From: Bacteroidota bacterium
Lineage (GTDB): Bacteria > Bacteroidota > Bacteroidia > Flavobacteriales > Schleiferiaceae
Assembly: GCA_024742495.1 (NCBI GenBank)
Contig: JANSYJ010000004.1
Span: 208,690 to 272,689, forward strand
Direction: 5' to 3'
DNA length: 64,000 bases
In this document: positions 9,738 through 19,184 of the stretch, one piece after another
Numbering within the stretch: the stretch's first letter is position 1
Layout: each line of letters begins with the position of its first letter
Notes under the pieces: model-generated
Told to the model about the DNA's origin: nothing
Database searches by the model: none
What the model saw: only the letters and a program-made list of their open reading frames with translations
Translations under genes and position numbers: made by a program

Positions 9738-11056
9738 GAGCGAAGACTTGCGAGGCGTAGCTTGGGGTCATTGGGTTCATCAAGTGGCAAGGCTAAAGCA
9801 TCGATGCGCACTTTTAGGGACTCCATAAAGCTATTGTAATCCTCAATATATTCTTCGGTTATAGGCTCCGCTTCAGGTAAATCTTGGCGAAGTGGATCTA
9901 CTTGTTTGCCATTTACCCAAAAACGATAACAAACATGAGGGCCAGTCGCTAAACCAGTACTTCCCACGTATCCAATTACATCGCCTTGTCTTACCCGACT
10001 ACCCTTCTTTACACCCTTTGCAAACTTACTCATGTGCAAGTACTGCGTGGTGTAAGTGCTATTGTGGCGCACCTTAACATAATTGCCATTGCCACGGGTA
10101 TAGGAAGCAGCAATTACTTCTCCGTCGGCAGTAGACATAATAGGCGTACCGTGTGGCGCTGCATAATCGGTACCCAAGTGTGGCTTTACTCGCTTTAATA
10201 CCGGGTGAAAACGTCTTGGGTTAAAACGCGATGAAATACGGAAGAAGTCTAAGGGTGCCTTTAGAAAAGCCTTGCGGAGACTGCGTCCCTTTTCGTCAAA
10301 ATAATCGCGGTAAGTGGTATCATTATCAAACCAAAAAGAATAAAAGGAACGGCCATTATGATGGAAATCCGCCGCTAAAATTCGGCCCATACCAACCGAT
10401 ATGCTATCCTGGATAAACTTCTCCTCATAAATCAATTTGAAGTAATCACCGGGCTGAATTCTAAAGAAATCAATGGTCCAGGCATAAACTTTCGATAATT
10501 CTACTGCTAAAGCTGGTGAGCCCCCTTGTTCGATAAGACCTTCGTAGAGGGATGAGTTTATAACACCGCTAATGGATTTCTCCTTTATGCTAACTTCCTC
10601 TTCTCCCAAATAAACGTTACCGGTATCTCTTAAATCAAAAACCACATAATCGGTGGCTGATGATTTGTAAACCATATAACGCGCAACATTCAAGCTATCG
10701 CGATTCTCAGCGAAGATGGTATAATCCTTTCCACTGCGAAGATTTCGTACATCAAAAACGTCTTTAAACTCCGTGGCGATACGGTGAATCATGGCATAAT
10801 CGATACCAAAATCCAATAGGATGTTTCCAAAGCTCTCGCCATTATCAATAACATTGTCGATTAAAACAAAGGAATCTACTGGAAGGCCGTATTTAAGTTG
10901 CGCCTCTCGGGCAAGGGGCACAGTAACAGGTTCTTGAGTTTCTGACTCAGTATGCTTTTCTGAAACAAAGCGATCGAATACGCCTAAATTATTAAGAATG
11001 ACCAAAGGAATGCTGAGTACCAGTAGACTTAAGATCAACTTTATTTTTCGCTGCAT
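9734..11056 (-). CDS. Membrane-anchored M23 (LytM) peptidoglycan endopeptidase
   Basis: The 440-residue protein starts with an uncleaved-looking membrane anchor (MQRKIKLILSLLVLS), has a long middle domain, and ends with an M23 domain. The zinc ligands are visible as HLGTDYAAPHG and GPHVCYRFW, with HLSKFAKGV in between. Such enzymes cut peptide cross-links in the cell wall, often in division or envelope growth. An upstream ATG at 11101 is in frame, but a TATATTTG promoter box lies between it and 11056, so I prefer 11056. Confidence 0.88.
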   Translation of the reverse strand: MQRKIKLILSLLVLSIPLVILNNLGVFDRFVSEKHTESETQEPVTVPLAREAQLKYGLPVDSFVLIDNVIDNGESFGNILLDFGIDYAMIHRIATEFKDVFDVRNLRSGKDYTIFAENRDSLNVARYMVYKSSATDYVVFDLRDTGNVYLGEEEVSIKEKSISGVINSSLYEGLIEQGGSPALAVELSKVYAWTIDFFRIQPGDYFKLIYEEKFIQDSISVGMGRILAADFHHNGRSFYSFWFDNDTTYRDYFDEKGRSLRKAFLKAPLDFFRISSRFNPRRFHPVLKRVKPHLGTDYAAPHGTPIMSTADGEVIAASYTRGNGNYVKVRHNSTYTTQYLHMSKFAKGVKKGSRVRQGDVIGYVGSTGLATGPHVCYRFWVNGKQVDPLRQDLPEAEPITEEYIEDYNSFMESLKVRIDALALPLDEPNDPKLRLASLRS

Positions 11057-11090
11057 ATAGGTATAATAGGAGGTGGTGATAGCAGGGCCG

Positions 11091-11098
11091 CAAATATA
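11091..11098 (-). promoter_or_regulatory. Promoter -7 box (TATATTTG) for the M23 peptidase gene
   Basis: The minus strand reads TATATTTG, an exact match to the Bacteroidota TAnnTTTG element, 35 bases before the ATG at 11056. It lies inside the longer open frame and so decides for the shorter start. No clear -33 TTG element is seen. Confidence 0.5.
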
Positions 11099-11133
11099 CA
11101 AACCTACCGGGGTCTAACGAATGTAAAATCCTC

Positions 11134-12129
11134 TTATTGTTTGGATGCCATATTATTTCTGACCTCGGCTAAGACATCGTTTACCCAAGACTTTCCCCAT
11201 TCTTCTTGCTCTTGTTCTGACCACAGTTCGGGGTAGAAAATGCGCTTTTGAAAGCGGGGTGGTAGGTATTTTTGCCAATTGGTACCGCCAGTAGCTCTTA
11301 CATCCGCCGGACGGCGAGCCAAATACACTACCGACGTTTTATAATGCTGTAAAGGCCAATAAACATTAACGTTTAAATCGAGTAAACGCAATTGATCAAT
11401 TAAATCCTGATTCTTCTTTTCTTCATCCGACAATTGCAAATACTTCTGCCATAGGTTGGTATGGTAATAGGAGCGGGCATGACGAATAATCATCGCGGTA
11501 TACTTCTTCTCGAACTGCTTTAGGGTAAGCGTTTTAGTTCCGCTTTCCTTAATGGTTGCACCCTTCTTCCAGTAGATGTACTCATACATCTGCTCCACGC
11601 TTGGGTCCTCATTAATTAGAGAATCCCGATGATCCTTGTCCACCAAATTTATCATATCGGTGGAACACAGTTCTACTAACCTATACTGCACCGACTGAAA
11701 GCCCGAGGCAGGAATAAGCGACATGCGGAATTTTAAGAATTGATGGCGATCCATTCCTTGCTCCATAATTCCGAAGGAGCGGGTTAAGGCCTCAAAATAT
11801 CGATTTACGCGGCTCACATGACGAAGAACATCCTCCCCGGTGGGCGATTCGTTTTCGGCTAACTGCTTAAATTCATGCAAGCTTAATTTAAAATAAAGCT
11901 CAGTGATTTGATGATACATGATGAAGATCTCTTCATCGGGAATATCAGTAATTGGCGTTTGTAAGCTCAGTAGAGTATCGAGGTGAATATAATCCCAATA
12001 GGTATTATAATCTTGGTAAAGTAAGCCATCCAAAAAATCCAATAATTCCTGACCACTAGCTTGGTACTTTTCGGCCAAACGATTCAGTCGATCTTGGATT
12101 TCGGGGCTAAGGTTAACGTCGTGCGACAT
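11134..12129 (-). CDS. kynA: Tryptophan 2,3-dioxygenase
   Basis: The enzyme is a heme dioxygenase that opens the tryptophan indole ring to N-formylkynurenine, the first step of the kynurenine route. The 331-residue protein has the family signatures YHQITELYFKLSLHE and SFGIMEQGMDRHQFLKFRM, and a later IIRHARSYYHTNLW region. No other kynurenine genes are adjacent. The gene lies between the M23 peptidase and the DUF3108 gene, all on the minus strand. Confidence 0.93.
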   Translation of the reverse strand: MSHDVNLSPEIQDRLNRLAEKYQASGQELLDFLDGLLYQDYNTYWDYIHLDTLLSLQTPITDIPDEEIFIMYHQITELYFKLSLHEFKQLAENESPTGEDVLRHVSRVNRYFEALTRSFGIMEQGMDRHQFLKFRMSLIPASGFQSVQYRLVELCSTDMINLVDKDHRDSLINEDPSVEQMYEYIYWKKGATIKESGTKTLTLKQFEKKYTAMIIRHARSYYHTNLWQKYLQLSDEEKKNQDLIDQLRLLDLNVNVYWPLQHYKTSVVYLARRPADVRATGGTNWQKYLPPRFQKRIFYPELWSEQEQEEWGKSWVNDVLAEVRNNMASKQ

Positions 12130-12167
12130 GATTGAGAGATTTAGCTCTGTAAAGCTAAGACAAATGC

Positions 12168-12986
12168 CTATTTAAAACTCAATTTATGGCGCAGACCTTT
12201 AAAGTTTGTTAGCTCTACCCGAACGGATCCAATAAAGAGCGAAGACTCAATGAGCACCGGCACTTTATTCGCATCATCACTTACATAAATAATCATTCCT
12301 TCCTCTTCATCAAAGACCCTTCCCTCTTGCAACTTGGGCTTGAGGGCTAAACAGCGGATTTTACCCCAGTCGGTCTCTATTTCCTTGCGCCCCAAAATCA
12401 CCAGCTTAAAAGGAAATTGCTCATGATCTAAAAACATCGTAAAGCTTATTTCGTCACCCTTCTTTAATTTACTAGCATCCCAGGAACGGGCATAGTAAAA
12501 GGCGCTGATCATATCTTGGGCGTAAGCCTCATATTTAAAAGTTCCCTTTTTTGGAGCTTTTAAATCTCGAACGGTTTGTTGGTATTGATCAAAAATGAGG
12601 TGGCGGTTAATTTTATGTCCCCCTTCATCCACATCGCGGATAAACTCCCAGGGCACCATTGCTTCGGTATCAATAAAACTCTCATATCGGTCGCGGGTTT
12701 TAAAAAACCACTCGGTCATTCCTAAAGTACGGCCTGTGCCCACTACGTGGTAGCTGGGTCTGCCAGAACGGTTTACAATTTCCTTTACTTCGAGTTCGGC
12801 TTTGCCAGCTTCAATAAGTCCGTAACGAATTCGGTATTCTAAAAGCTCACCTGGCTTAAAGGCCGATTGTTTGAGGTTGCGTAAGTTTTCAATTCGCTCG
12901 GGATTGGAGGCCCTTTCACTTTTAAGGGGACCGGAGGAATAATAGAGGGGCAAAAAGCCTAAAACGGCAATAAATATATTCTTCAT
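12168..12986 (-). CDS. DUF3108-domain exported protein
   Basis: The 272-residue protein has a signal peptide (MKNIFIAVLGFLPLYYSS) and a DUF3108 domain, recognisable from FKPGELLEYRIRYGLIEAGKAEL, the WFFKTRDRYES segment, and LKPKLQEGRVF near the end. The function of the family is unknown, and it is usually periplasmic. An in-frame ATG at 13031 exists, but a promoter box at 13012-13019 lies downstream of it, so 12986 is the likely start. Confidence 0.8.
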   Translation of the reverse strand: MKNIFIAVLGFLPLYYSSGPLKSERASNPERIENLRNLKQSAFKPGELLEYRIRYGLIEAGKAELEVKEIVNRSGRPSYHVVGTGRTLGMTEWFFKTRDRYESFIDTEAMVPWEFIRDVDEGGHKINRHLIFDQYQQTVRDLKAPKKGTFKYEAYAQDMISAFYYARSWDASKLKKGDEISFTMFLDHEQFPFKLVILGRKEIETDWGKIRCLALKPKLQEGRVFDEEEGMIIYVSDDANKVPVLIESSLFIGSVRVELTNFKGLRHKLSFK

Positions 12987-13011
12987 GGCTGATCTCTTTC
13001 CATTATCAAGG

Positions 13012-13019
13012 CAAACGTA
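13012..13019 (-). promoter_or_regulatory. Promoter -7 box (TACGTTTG) for the DUF3108 gene
   Basis: The minus strand reads TACGTTTG, an exact TAnnTTTG match 26 bases before the chosen ATG at 12986. It supports the shorter reading frame and separate transcription from the upstream small gene. Confidence 0.5.
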
Positions 13020-13039
13020 ATGCCAAAGCAAAAATGATA

Positions 13040-13288
13040 TTAAAAACCAATCAATTCGGAGAGGAAACCGCGGATGGCTCCATAAACATCATCAACGGCA
13101 CTATCGTAACCGGGAATGAGATCGATGTGATAGTATTGCTTAATCTCCAAAAGGGCCAAACCAAAGATGACAAACCAAACTATAAGGCCCGCCGATTTAA
13201 AGAGGTAGGAAAAGGCATCCTGTATCAGGAAGCGCTTTTTTTCTTTCTCCTTGCGCCGGGGCAATATGCTGGGTGGTTCGGGCTTCAT
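13040..13288 (-). CDS. Small single-TM membrane protein
   Basis: The 82-residue protein has a basic N-terminus (RRKEKEKKR), one strong hydrophobic helix (SAGLIVWFVIFGLALLEI) and a short acidic tail. It lies 32 bases downstream of leuS on the same strand and may be co-transcribed with it. A plus-strand frame of 87 codons covers the same bases but is less protein-like, so the minus strand is preferred. Family not recognised. Confidence 0.6.
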   Translation of the reverse strand: MKPEPPSILPRRKEKEKKRFLIQDAFSYLFKSAGLIVWFVIFGLALLEIKQYYHIDLIPGYDSAVDDVYGAIRGFLSELIGF

Positions 13289-13320
13289 GCCCTGTAAAGG
13301 TAAGCGAAGATTTTAGCTTT

Positions 13321-16107
13321 CTACAATACTATGTTTACAATCCGACCAAGAACCACAATTACCTTCTTCGGCGATTTACCATCTAAATACTGAATAGTCT
13401 TGGCCTCGGCCATCACCGTTTTCTCTACTTCGTCCTTTGGCATATCCGCCGGAAGGCTAAGCGTAAAGCGCATTTTTCCATTAAATGAAATGGGGTAATT
13501 CACACTACTTTCCACCAAGAATTTCTCTTCATGGCTTGGAAAGGCTGCTTCAGAAATAGATCCCACATTACCTAATTTATCCCAAAGCTCCTCAGCAATA
13601 TGGGGAGCAAAAGGAGATATTAAAATCGGTAAAACCTCCAAAATAGACTGCTTGGAACACTTCTGATCGTGAAGCTCATTAACCGCAATCATAAAGGCGC
13701 TAATGGAAGTATTGAAACTGAAATTACTAATGTCTTCGTTGATCTTTTTAATAAGGGTATGCAAGGTTTTCAACTCCTTTTCATTGGCCTTATCGGCATT
13801 CACCTTCCAGGCTCCACCTTGATGATACAAGCGCCACAGCTTTTTCAAGAAATTATGAACGCCACTAATCCCCGCCGTATTCCAGGGCTTGCTTTGCTCC
13901 AAGGGCCCTAAAAACATTTCATACATCCTTAAGGTGTCGGCACCATACTGCTCGATAATGTCATCGGGGTTAACCACATTAAATTTCGACTTCGACATTT
14001 TCTCCACTTCCCGGCTTACCTTAAAGGCCCCCTCGTGAATCATCTCCGCGTCTTTTAAATCGTCGCGCCACTTTTTAAAAGCTTCGATATCCAGTTCATC
14101 TGAAGCATTCACGAAACTAACGTCTACGTGAACCATGGTGGTTTTAAAATCTTTGGCCTTTTCTGCCGAAACAAATTTTTGGCTGCCATCAACACGATGA
14201 ATAAAAGCGGATTCGCCTAAAATCATCCCTTGATTTATCAACTTCTTAAAGGGCTCTTCATTATCTATATAAGCTTTATCCACTAAGAATTTATGCCAAA
14301 AGCGCGTGTATAATAAATGTCCGGTGGCATGTTCCGAACCACCGATGTAGAGATCTACATTTTGCCAATAGTCGGTTTTATCCTTGGCGACTAGAGTGGT
14401 ATCATTCTGGGCATCCATATAGCGCAAATCGTACCAGCTACTGCCGGCCCAGCCTGGCATAGTGGTCGTTTCCAATGGATAGCCTTCGCTGGTTTCTACC
14501 ACGCCTTTATCGGGGTGATAGCTCCATTTCGCAGCTCTAGCCAAAGGTGGTTCCCCATCCTCGGTAGGTAAAAATTTATCTACTGCTGGTAATTCCAAAG
14601 GCAGATGCTCCTCCTTTACGCGGCGCGGTAAGCCATCTACATAATAGATGGGTATGGGTTCTCCCCAATAGCGTTGGCGACCAAATACTGCATCCCGTAA
14701 ACGGAAATTAACCTGAGCCTCACCAATCTCTTTTTCAGCAATCGCGGCAATCGCTTTGGCAATCGCTTCAGAAACCTCTAAACCATTTAAAAAATCGCTA
14801 TTCACCAATTTACCCTCCTTGGCATCAAAACTGGCTTCATTAACATTGCCGCCACTTACCACTTCTACAATTGGTAAATCAAAATGCTTGGCAAAGGCCC
14901 AATCCCGACTATCATGGCCAGGAACGGCCATTACTGCTCCGGTTCCGTAACCCGCTAACACATAATCGGCAATCCAAATTGGGATATCCGCACCGCTAAA
15001 AGGATGCTTGGCATAGGCTCCAGTAAAAGCACCGCTTACCGTTTTCACATCGGTCATACGATCTCTTTCACTTTTTTTAGCCGCGGCCTCTTGGTAGGCT
15101 TTTACGGCTTCCGCCTGATCTGCGGTAGTTAGTTCATCCACTAAATAGTGCTCTGGCGCCAATACCATAAAGCTCACTCCGAAAATGGTATCGGGGCGGG
15201 TGGTAAATACTTCAATTTTATCCTGTCGCCCTTCCAAACTAAAGTTCACGCTAGCACCTTGCGATTTTCCAATCCAATTTCGCTGTGATTCCTTTAGGGA
15301 GTCCGACCAATCAATATGATCCAATCCCGCTAAGAGGCGATCGGCATAGGCCGTAATGCGCATGCTCCATTGCATCATTTTCTTTTGCACCACTGGATGA
15401 CCGCCACGTTCACTTAAGCCGTCCTTTACCTCATCATTAGCTAAAACGGTACCCAAGGCGGGACACCAGTTTACCGTGCTTTCACTGCGATAAGCCAATC
15501 GGTAATTCTGTAAAATTTGTTCCTGGGTAGCAGCATCATATCCCTCCCACTCTTCGGGGGTAAAATGTAAATCTTCACCGCAAGCAGCGTTTAGGCCATC
15601 GGATCCATGCTTGTGAAAATACCATATAAGCTCCTCAATAGATTTTGCTTGCTCCACATCATAATCGTACCAGGAATCAAACAATTGCAAGAATATCCAT
15701 TGGGTCCAGCGGTAAAAATTAGGATCAGAAGTGCGTACCTCACGATCCCAATCGAAAGAAAAACCAATTCGATCGAGCTGCTGACGGTAGCGCTTTATAT
15801 TCTGTTCGGTAGTTAAGGCTGGATGTTGACCGGTTTGAATAGCATACTGTTCCGCCGGTAATCCGAAAGAATCGTAACCCATGGGGTGCAAGACATTAAA
15901 GCCTTGATGCCTTTTATACCTGCTAACAATATCGGAAGCAATATAACCTAGTGGATGCCCCACATGCAGGCCTGCACCTGAAGGATAGGGGAACATGTCC
16001 AAAACATAATACTTTGGTTTATCACTTTGCTCCTCGGCGGCAAAAGTCTTTTGGTTGGCCCAGAAAGCTTGCCATTTTTGTTCGATTTCAGAAAACTTGT
16101 AATCCAT
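13321..16107 (-). CDS. leuS: Leucyl-tRNA synthetase
   Basis: The enzyme is a class I aminoacyl-tRNA synthetase that charges tRNA-Leu. The 928-residue protein has the HIGH-type motif HVGH at 48-51 within [15 protein letters not shown], a CP1 editing domain, and KMSKS at 703-707. Length and order are normal for Bacteroidota. A TATTTTCG sequence, one mismatch from the TAnnTTTG box, lies just upstream of the ATG. Confidence 0.97.
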   Translation of the reverse strand: MDYKFSEIEQKWQAFWANQKTFAAEEQSDKPKYYVLDMFPYPSGAGLHVGHPLGYIASDIVSRYKRHQGFNVLHPMGYDSFGLPAEQYAIQTGQHPALTTEQNIKRYRQQLDRIGFSFDWDREVRTSDPNFYRWTQWIFLQLFDSWYDYDVEQAKSIEELIWYFHKHGSDGLNAACGEDLHFTPEEWEGYDAATQEQILQNYRLAYRSESTVNWCPALGTVLANDEVKDGLSERGGHPVVQKKMMQWSMRITAYADRLLAGLDHIDWSDSLKESQRNWIGKSQGASVNFSLEGRQDKIEVFTTRPDTIFGVSFMVLAPEHYLVDELTTADQAEAVKAYQEAAAKKSERDRMTDVKTVSGAFTGAYAKHPFSGADIPIWIADYVLAGYGTGAVMAVPGHDSRDWAFAKHFDLPIVEVVSGGNVNEASFDAKEGKLVNSDFLNGLEVSEAIAKAIAAIAEKEIGEAQVNFRLRDAVFGRQRYWGEPIPIYYVDGLPRRVKEEHLPLELPAVDKFLPTEDGEPPLARAAKWSYHPDKGVVETSEGYPLETTTMPGWAGSSWYDLRYMDAQNDTTLVAKDKTDYWQNVDLYIGGSEHATGHLLYTRFWHKFLVDKAYIDNEEPFKKLINQGMILGESAFIHRVDGSQKFVSAEKAKDFKTTMVHVDVSFVNASDELDIEAFKKWRDDLKDAEMIHEGAFKVSREVEKMSKSKFNVVNPDDIIEQYGADTLRMYEMFLGPLEQSKPWNTAGISGVHNFLKKLWRLYHQGGAWKVNADKANEKELKTLHTLIKKINEDISNFSFNTSISAFMIAVNELHDQKCSKQSILEVLPILISPFAPHIAEELWDKLGNVGSISEAAFPSHEEKFLVESSVNYPISFNGKMRFTLSLPADMPKDEVEKTVMAEAKTIQYLDGKSPKKVIVVLGRIVNIVL

Positions 16108-16194
16108 TATTGCAGCTATAATAGCGCGAAAATACAGGCTTCTAGCGTAGAGTCATAGCCCAAAGGGCTGGAAGATGTGAATTCCTCAAATTTT

Positions 16195-16575
16195 TTAGCC
16201 TAAGCGCTTGGCGGATGTCATTTCTTGATAAGCCATCCAGCCAACAATGAGCAATTCCCCAGCGAAATAAAGGAAAGCGAAGAGCTGGATATCAGCAGCA
16301 TGCAGCCCCAATAGGATTAGTGATAAAAGGACATAGGCAGCATTGAAAAGGGCAATAACAAATAAGTAGGGCTTTAATTGATTTGGCTTGAGAAATAAAA
16401 CAGCTAAATCGAATAAGAGAAATAAAATCGGCGGTAGCACCAAGATTTCTAAAATGCCATTGGGAATCGCTAAAAAGCTCTGATAATGCGGGAGAATCAG
16501 CCCCAGCATAATTGCAGATAGCGCCGCGCCAAAGGCATCTATAATAAACCAGGTCCTAGCTCCAATGCTTTTCAT
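16195..16575 (-). CDS. Four-TM hypothetical membrane protein
   Basis: The 126-residue protein is almost entirely hydrophobic, with four predicted helices beginning at about residues 11, 40, 69 and 98 and a basic C-terminus (AKRLG). It is 22 bases from the next minus-strand gene and probably shares its transcript. No family or function is recognised. Confidence 0.6.
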   Translation of the reverse strand: MKSIGARTWFIIDAFGAALSAIMLGLILPHYQSFLAIPNGILEILVLPPILFLLFDLAVLFLKPNQLKPYLFVIALFNAAYVLLSLILLGLHAADIQLFAFLYFAGELLIVGWMAYQEMTSAKRLG

Positions 16576-16597
16576 GAAAAAGGAGAATTTTAATCCA

Positions 16598-16915
16598 TTA
16601 ATTAAAGAGCAAGCTAATCAGCCAGATTAAAAGGGGTATTAAAATTAAGCCTATAATTAATGCTATACCCAAACGAATGACCACCTTCTTTCTTGCCTCT
16701 TTTTGCTCTTGCACGAGGCGTTCTTTAAGCGCTTTACGATCGGCCTCAGAAAATTCTTTCTGCTTCAGCTGCTGTTTCGATTTGCTTTTATCCAAAAATC
16801 GCTCCGGCAGTTTATCCCAAGGTTTTCTTGCCTTCTTATTAAAGTCGGAAGTATTATTTCCCGCTCCAATGTAAGCGGAACTGGCCGACATTCTCCTGGA
16901 TTTTCGATGAGGCAT
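16598..16915 (-). CDS. Basic protein with C-terminal TM anchor
   Basis: The 105-residue protein starts MPHRKSRRMSASSAY. It has a strongly charged, probably coiled middle (KSKQQLKQKEFSEADRKALKERL) and a C-terminal hydrophobic anchor (LGIALIIGLILIPLLIWLIS). A longer frame starts at 16963, but a TAAATTCG sequence resembling a promoter box lies inside it, so 16915 is preferred. Family not recognised. Confidence 0.55.
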   Translation of the reverse strand: MPHRKSRRMSASSAYIGAGNNTSDFNKKARKPWDKLPERFLDKSKSKQQLKQKEFSEADRKALKERLVQEQKEARKKVVIRLGIALIIGLILIPLLIWLISLLFN

Positions 16916-17029
16916 TAAATGAGATTTATTAACGAATTTAGCTAAAAGTGAATCGCGCTGCATTTAATCTTGCTGCTTTTAGTACTTTCCAATCTTAATC
17001 AAAAACCATTTGGTATTCATTTACTTAAG

Positions 17030-18424
17030 ATGATTTTAAAACACTTTTCCCAATCCCTTAGCCTCCTTTGTTTGCTCCTTATGCCTTTTTTGTCCCTGGC
17101 CCAAAACGCCTTAGACTTTGATGGCAGCGATGATCAGGTTACTGTAGCCAATGCCTCCGCCTTAATTGCAAATAGCAGCAGTATGAGCATGGGCTTTTGG
17201 GTATACCCCACCACCAACAGCACTGGCTGGCCAAATTTTGATGGCTATGCCGGTTTTAGGAATGATGCTAATGCCGATTTCTACATCTTACAATTAGGTA
17301 GTAATAATGTGGAAGCGCGCATCCGCAACAGCGGCGGCACCAATTACACCATTACCTATAATGGCGGTTTAAACCTAAATGCCTGGAATCACCTGGTGCT
17401 AAGCTATAATGGCAGCACTTTAATTCTTTACCACGATGGAGCCTTTGCCGCCTCTACTCCCGCCACTGGCACTATCAGCAGCAGCACCGAAGCTTTTAAT
17501 ATTGGCTTTACCCCTTTTACGGGAAATAACTTTTACTTCGATGGCAGAATAGATGACCTCGGACTTTGGAAACGTGCTTTAAGTGCCAGCGATGTGAGTA
17601 GCCTTTACAATGCTTGTGGACCAGATTTAAACGATAGCACCCTGGTTTTGAGTTATGATTTTAATCAAGGTACTGCAAGTGGGAACAACAGCGCTATTAG
17701 CAGCTTAAGCGATGGGACCGGTAATATCAATGGCACCCTCAGTAATTTCGCTTTAAGCGGATCGAGCTCCAATTTTGTGAGCTCGCCCTTGCAGGGAATT
17801 TTAAATTTAACTCTCAATATTAATTCCTGCGGTCCTTATTTGGCCCCGAACGGACAAAGCTATTCCACTAGTGGTTTTTACACCGACACCATTCGTCCGC
17901 AAGCGGGCTGCGATACCATTATGGACCTCAACCTTACGGTGACGAACTTAGATTCCTCAGCCAGTAGAATTGCTGCTAATCAGCTGGAAGCTAATGAAAG
18001 TGATACCGCCGCACAATTCCAATGGCTTAATTGTGCCAATAACTATGCGAAGATTAATGGGGCGGTTGGCAAGCAATTCACCTTTGTGCAAAATGGGACT
18101 TATGCGGTAGAAGTTCGATTAAATAATTGCATTGACACTTCTGCTTGTATGGTCATCAGCAATGTGGGCCTCACGGAAAACATCAGTAGCTTTAGTCTTT
18201 ATCCAAACCCTGCGCTAGGAAGTGTAAAAATTGAAGCCCAACCAGGTCAATTTGACGCTTACTTTATTCACGATTTAAGTGGTGGGATTCTACTAAGCGG
18301 CGCGCTTGAATTAAACGGTCAGTCCCAACTGGATTTAAGCACACTAAAAGCGGGTGTGTATATTATGCAGCTAAAAGGAACAAATAGCTTAGCCAGCCAA
18401 AAACTGCATATAAAGAAGGATTAG
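17030..18424 (+). CDS. Secreted LamG-domain protein with type IX sorting tail
   Basis: The 464-residue protein has a signal peptide (MILKHFSQSLSLLCLLLMPF...LAQ) and a LamG/concanavalin-like domain (about 25-195; NALDFDGSDDQVTV, WNHLVLSYNG, FYFDGRIDDLGLWKRAL). A second region follows, and then a C-terminal domain beginning FSLYPNPA of the kind that directs export by the type IX system and attachment to the cell surface. A TTG at 16970 extends the frame, but the ATG at 17030 places the signal peptide correctly. The role is probably glycan or surface binding (inference). Confidence 0.85.
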   Translation: MILKHFSQSLSLLCLLLMPFLSLAQNALDFDGSDDQVTVANASALIANSSSMSMGFWVYPTTNSTGWPNFDGYAGFRNDANADFYILQLGSNNVEARIRNSGGTNYTITYNGGLNLNAWNHLVLSYNGSTLILYHDGAFAASTPATGTISSSTEAFNIGFTPFTGNNFYFDGRIDDLGLWKRALSASDVSSLYNACGPDLNDSTLVLSYDFNQGTASGNNSAISSLSDGTGNINGTLSNFALSGSSSNFVSSPLQGILNLTLNINSCGPYLAPNGQSYSTSGFYTDTIRPQAGCDTIMDLNLTVTNLDSSASRIAANQLEANESDTAAQFQWLNCANNYAKINGAVGKQFTFVQNGTYAVEVRLNNCIDTSACMVISNVGLTENISSFSLYPNPALGSVKIEAQPGQFDAYFIHDLSGGILLSGALELNGQSQLDLSTLKAGVYIMQLKGTNSLASQKLHIKKD

Positions 18425-18447
18425 GACGGCTATAAGGAGGTAGCGAT

Positions 18448-19098
18448 TTACTCGCACCTGCTATAATAGTTCTGCTTTTGATGTTTGGTCTTTTTAATTG
18501 AAGGATCGTAAAGTCGGCCCTTTTTAAATTCCCATTCCGCATCGGTAAAATACTGATAGTAATAATTAGAAGCCTGCATTTTAAACACGTAGCTGGAAAC
18601 CGAAGGCTCGTGCTTACAACGAATGGTTTTATAGCCCAAATAGGAAATAATAAGGCTATCGGCATCCAGCCGTGGTAAAACAGCCTTTCCATCGAGATCG
18701 GTACTTTGTCCGGCTAAAAGACTATCGCGCATTAACATGCAATTAGCGAATGGAATAGTTTCCTCTTCCGTATCAATTAATTGGATTACAAGGCTATCCC
18801 CTTCTCCACGTTCTAGTTGAATTATTTCAAATTCATGCGGTTCCTCGCTGGATTGCATTCGACTGTTTAAAATGATTTTATCCGTTTTTCGCTCCCAAGT
18901 CCCCAAGGTGGTTCCAGCGTTTAGGCCTTCAAACCATTTAAATTCAAAAGTATGATCGGCCCGCAAATGCATGGTTGAACCATTGCCATAAATGCTATTG
19001 TAGCAATACCGACCCAGCACCTGGTCCCGCTCCAGATTCTTTGTTGAAGAGCAGGATCCCATCAGCGCCAAGCAGAAAAATAGTAAGAGGGCTTTCAA
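18448..19098 (-). CDS. Lipoprotein with carboxypeptidase-like regulatory fold
   Basis: The 216-residue protein starts with a lipoprotein leader (KALLLFFCLALMGSCSS), then has a domain that resembles a lipocalin-like META/heat-shock barrel (LGRYCYNSIYGNG, HTFEFKWFEG, LGTWERK). A short segment with DLDGKAVLPRLDADSLIISYLGYKT is typical of carboxypeptidase-regulatory-like repeats in Bacteroidota. The start codon is TTG, because no in-frame ATG precedes the signal sequence. It is convergent with the LamG gene. Confidence 0.65.
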   Translation of the reverse strand: MKALLLFFCLALMGSCSSTKNLERDQVLGRYCYNSIYGNGSTMHLRADHTFEFKWFEGLNAGTTLGTWERKTDKIILNSRMQSSEEPHEFEIIQLERGEGDSLVIQLIDTEEETIPFANCMLMRDSLLAGQSTDLDGKAVLPRLDADSLIISYLGYKTIRCKHEPSVSSYVFKMQASNYYYQYFTDAEWEFKKGRLYDPSIKKTKHQKQNYYSRCE

Positions 19099-19184
19099 AA
19101 TTGGAATTGGCTTAGAAATAGGTTGCTATTTAAATTAATAAGAGGATTTCTTTAGAATGCTAAAGCTTGCCGCAATTTAAAATT

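Noticed and set aside
13034..13297. Plus-strand 87-codon frame opposite the small membrane gene
   Set aside because: The minus strand gives a convincing basic start plus membrane helix in the right place after leuS. The plus frame lacks protein-like features.
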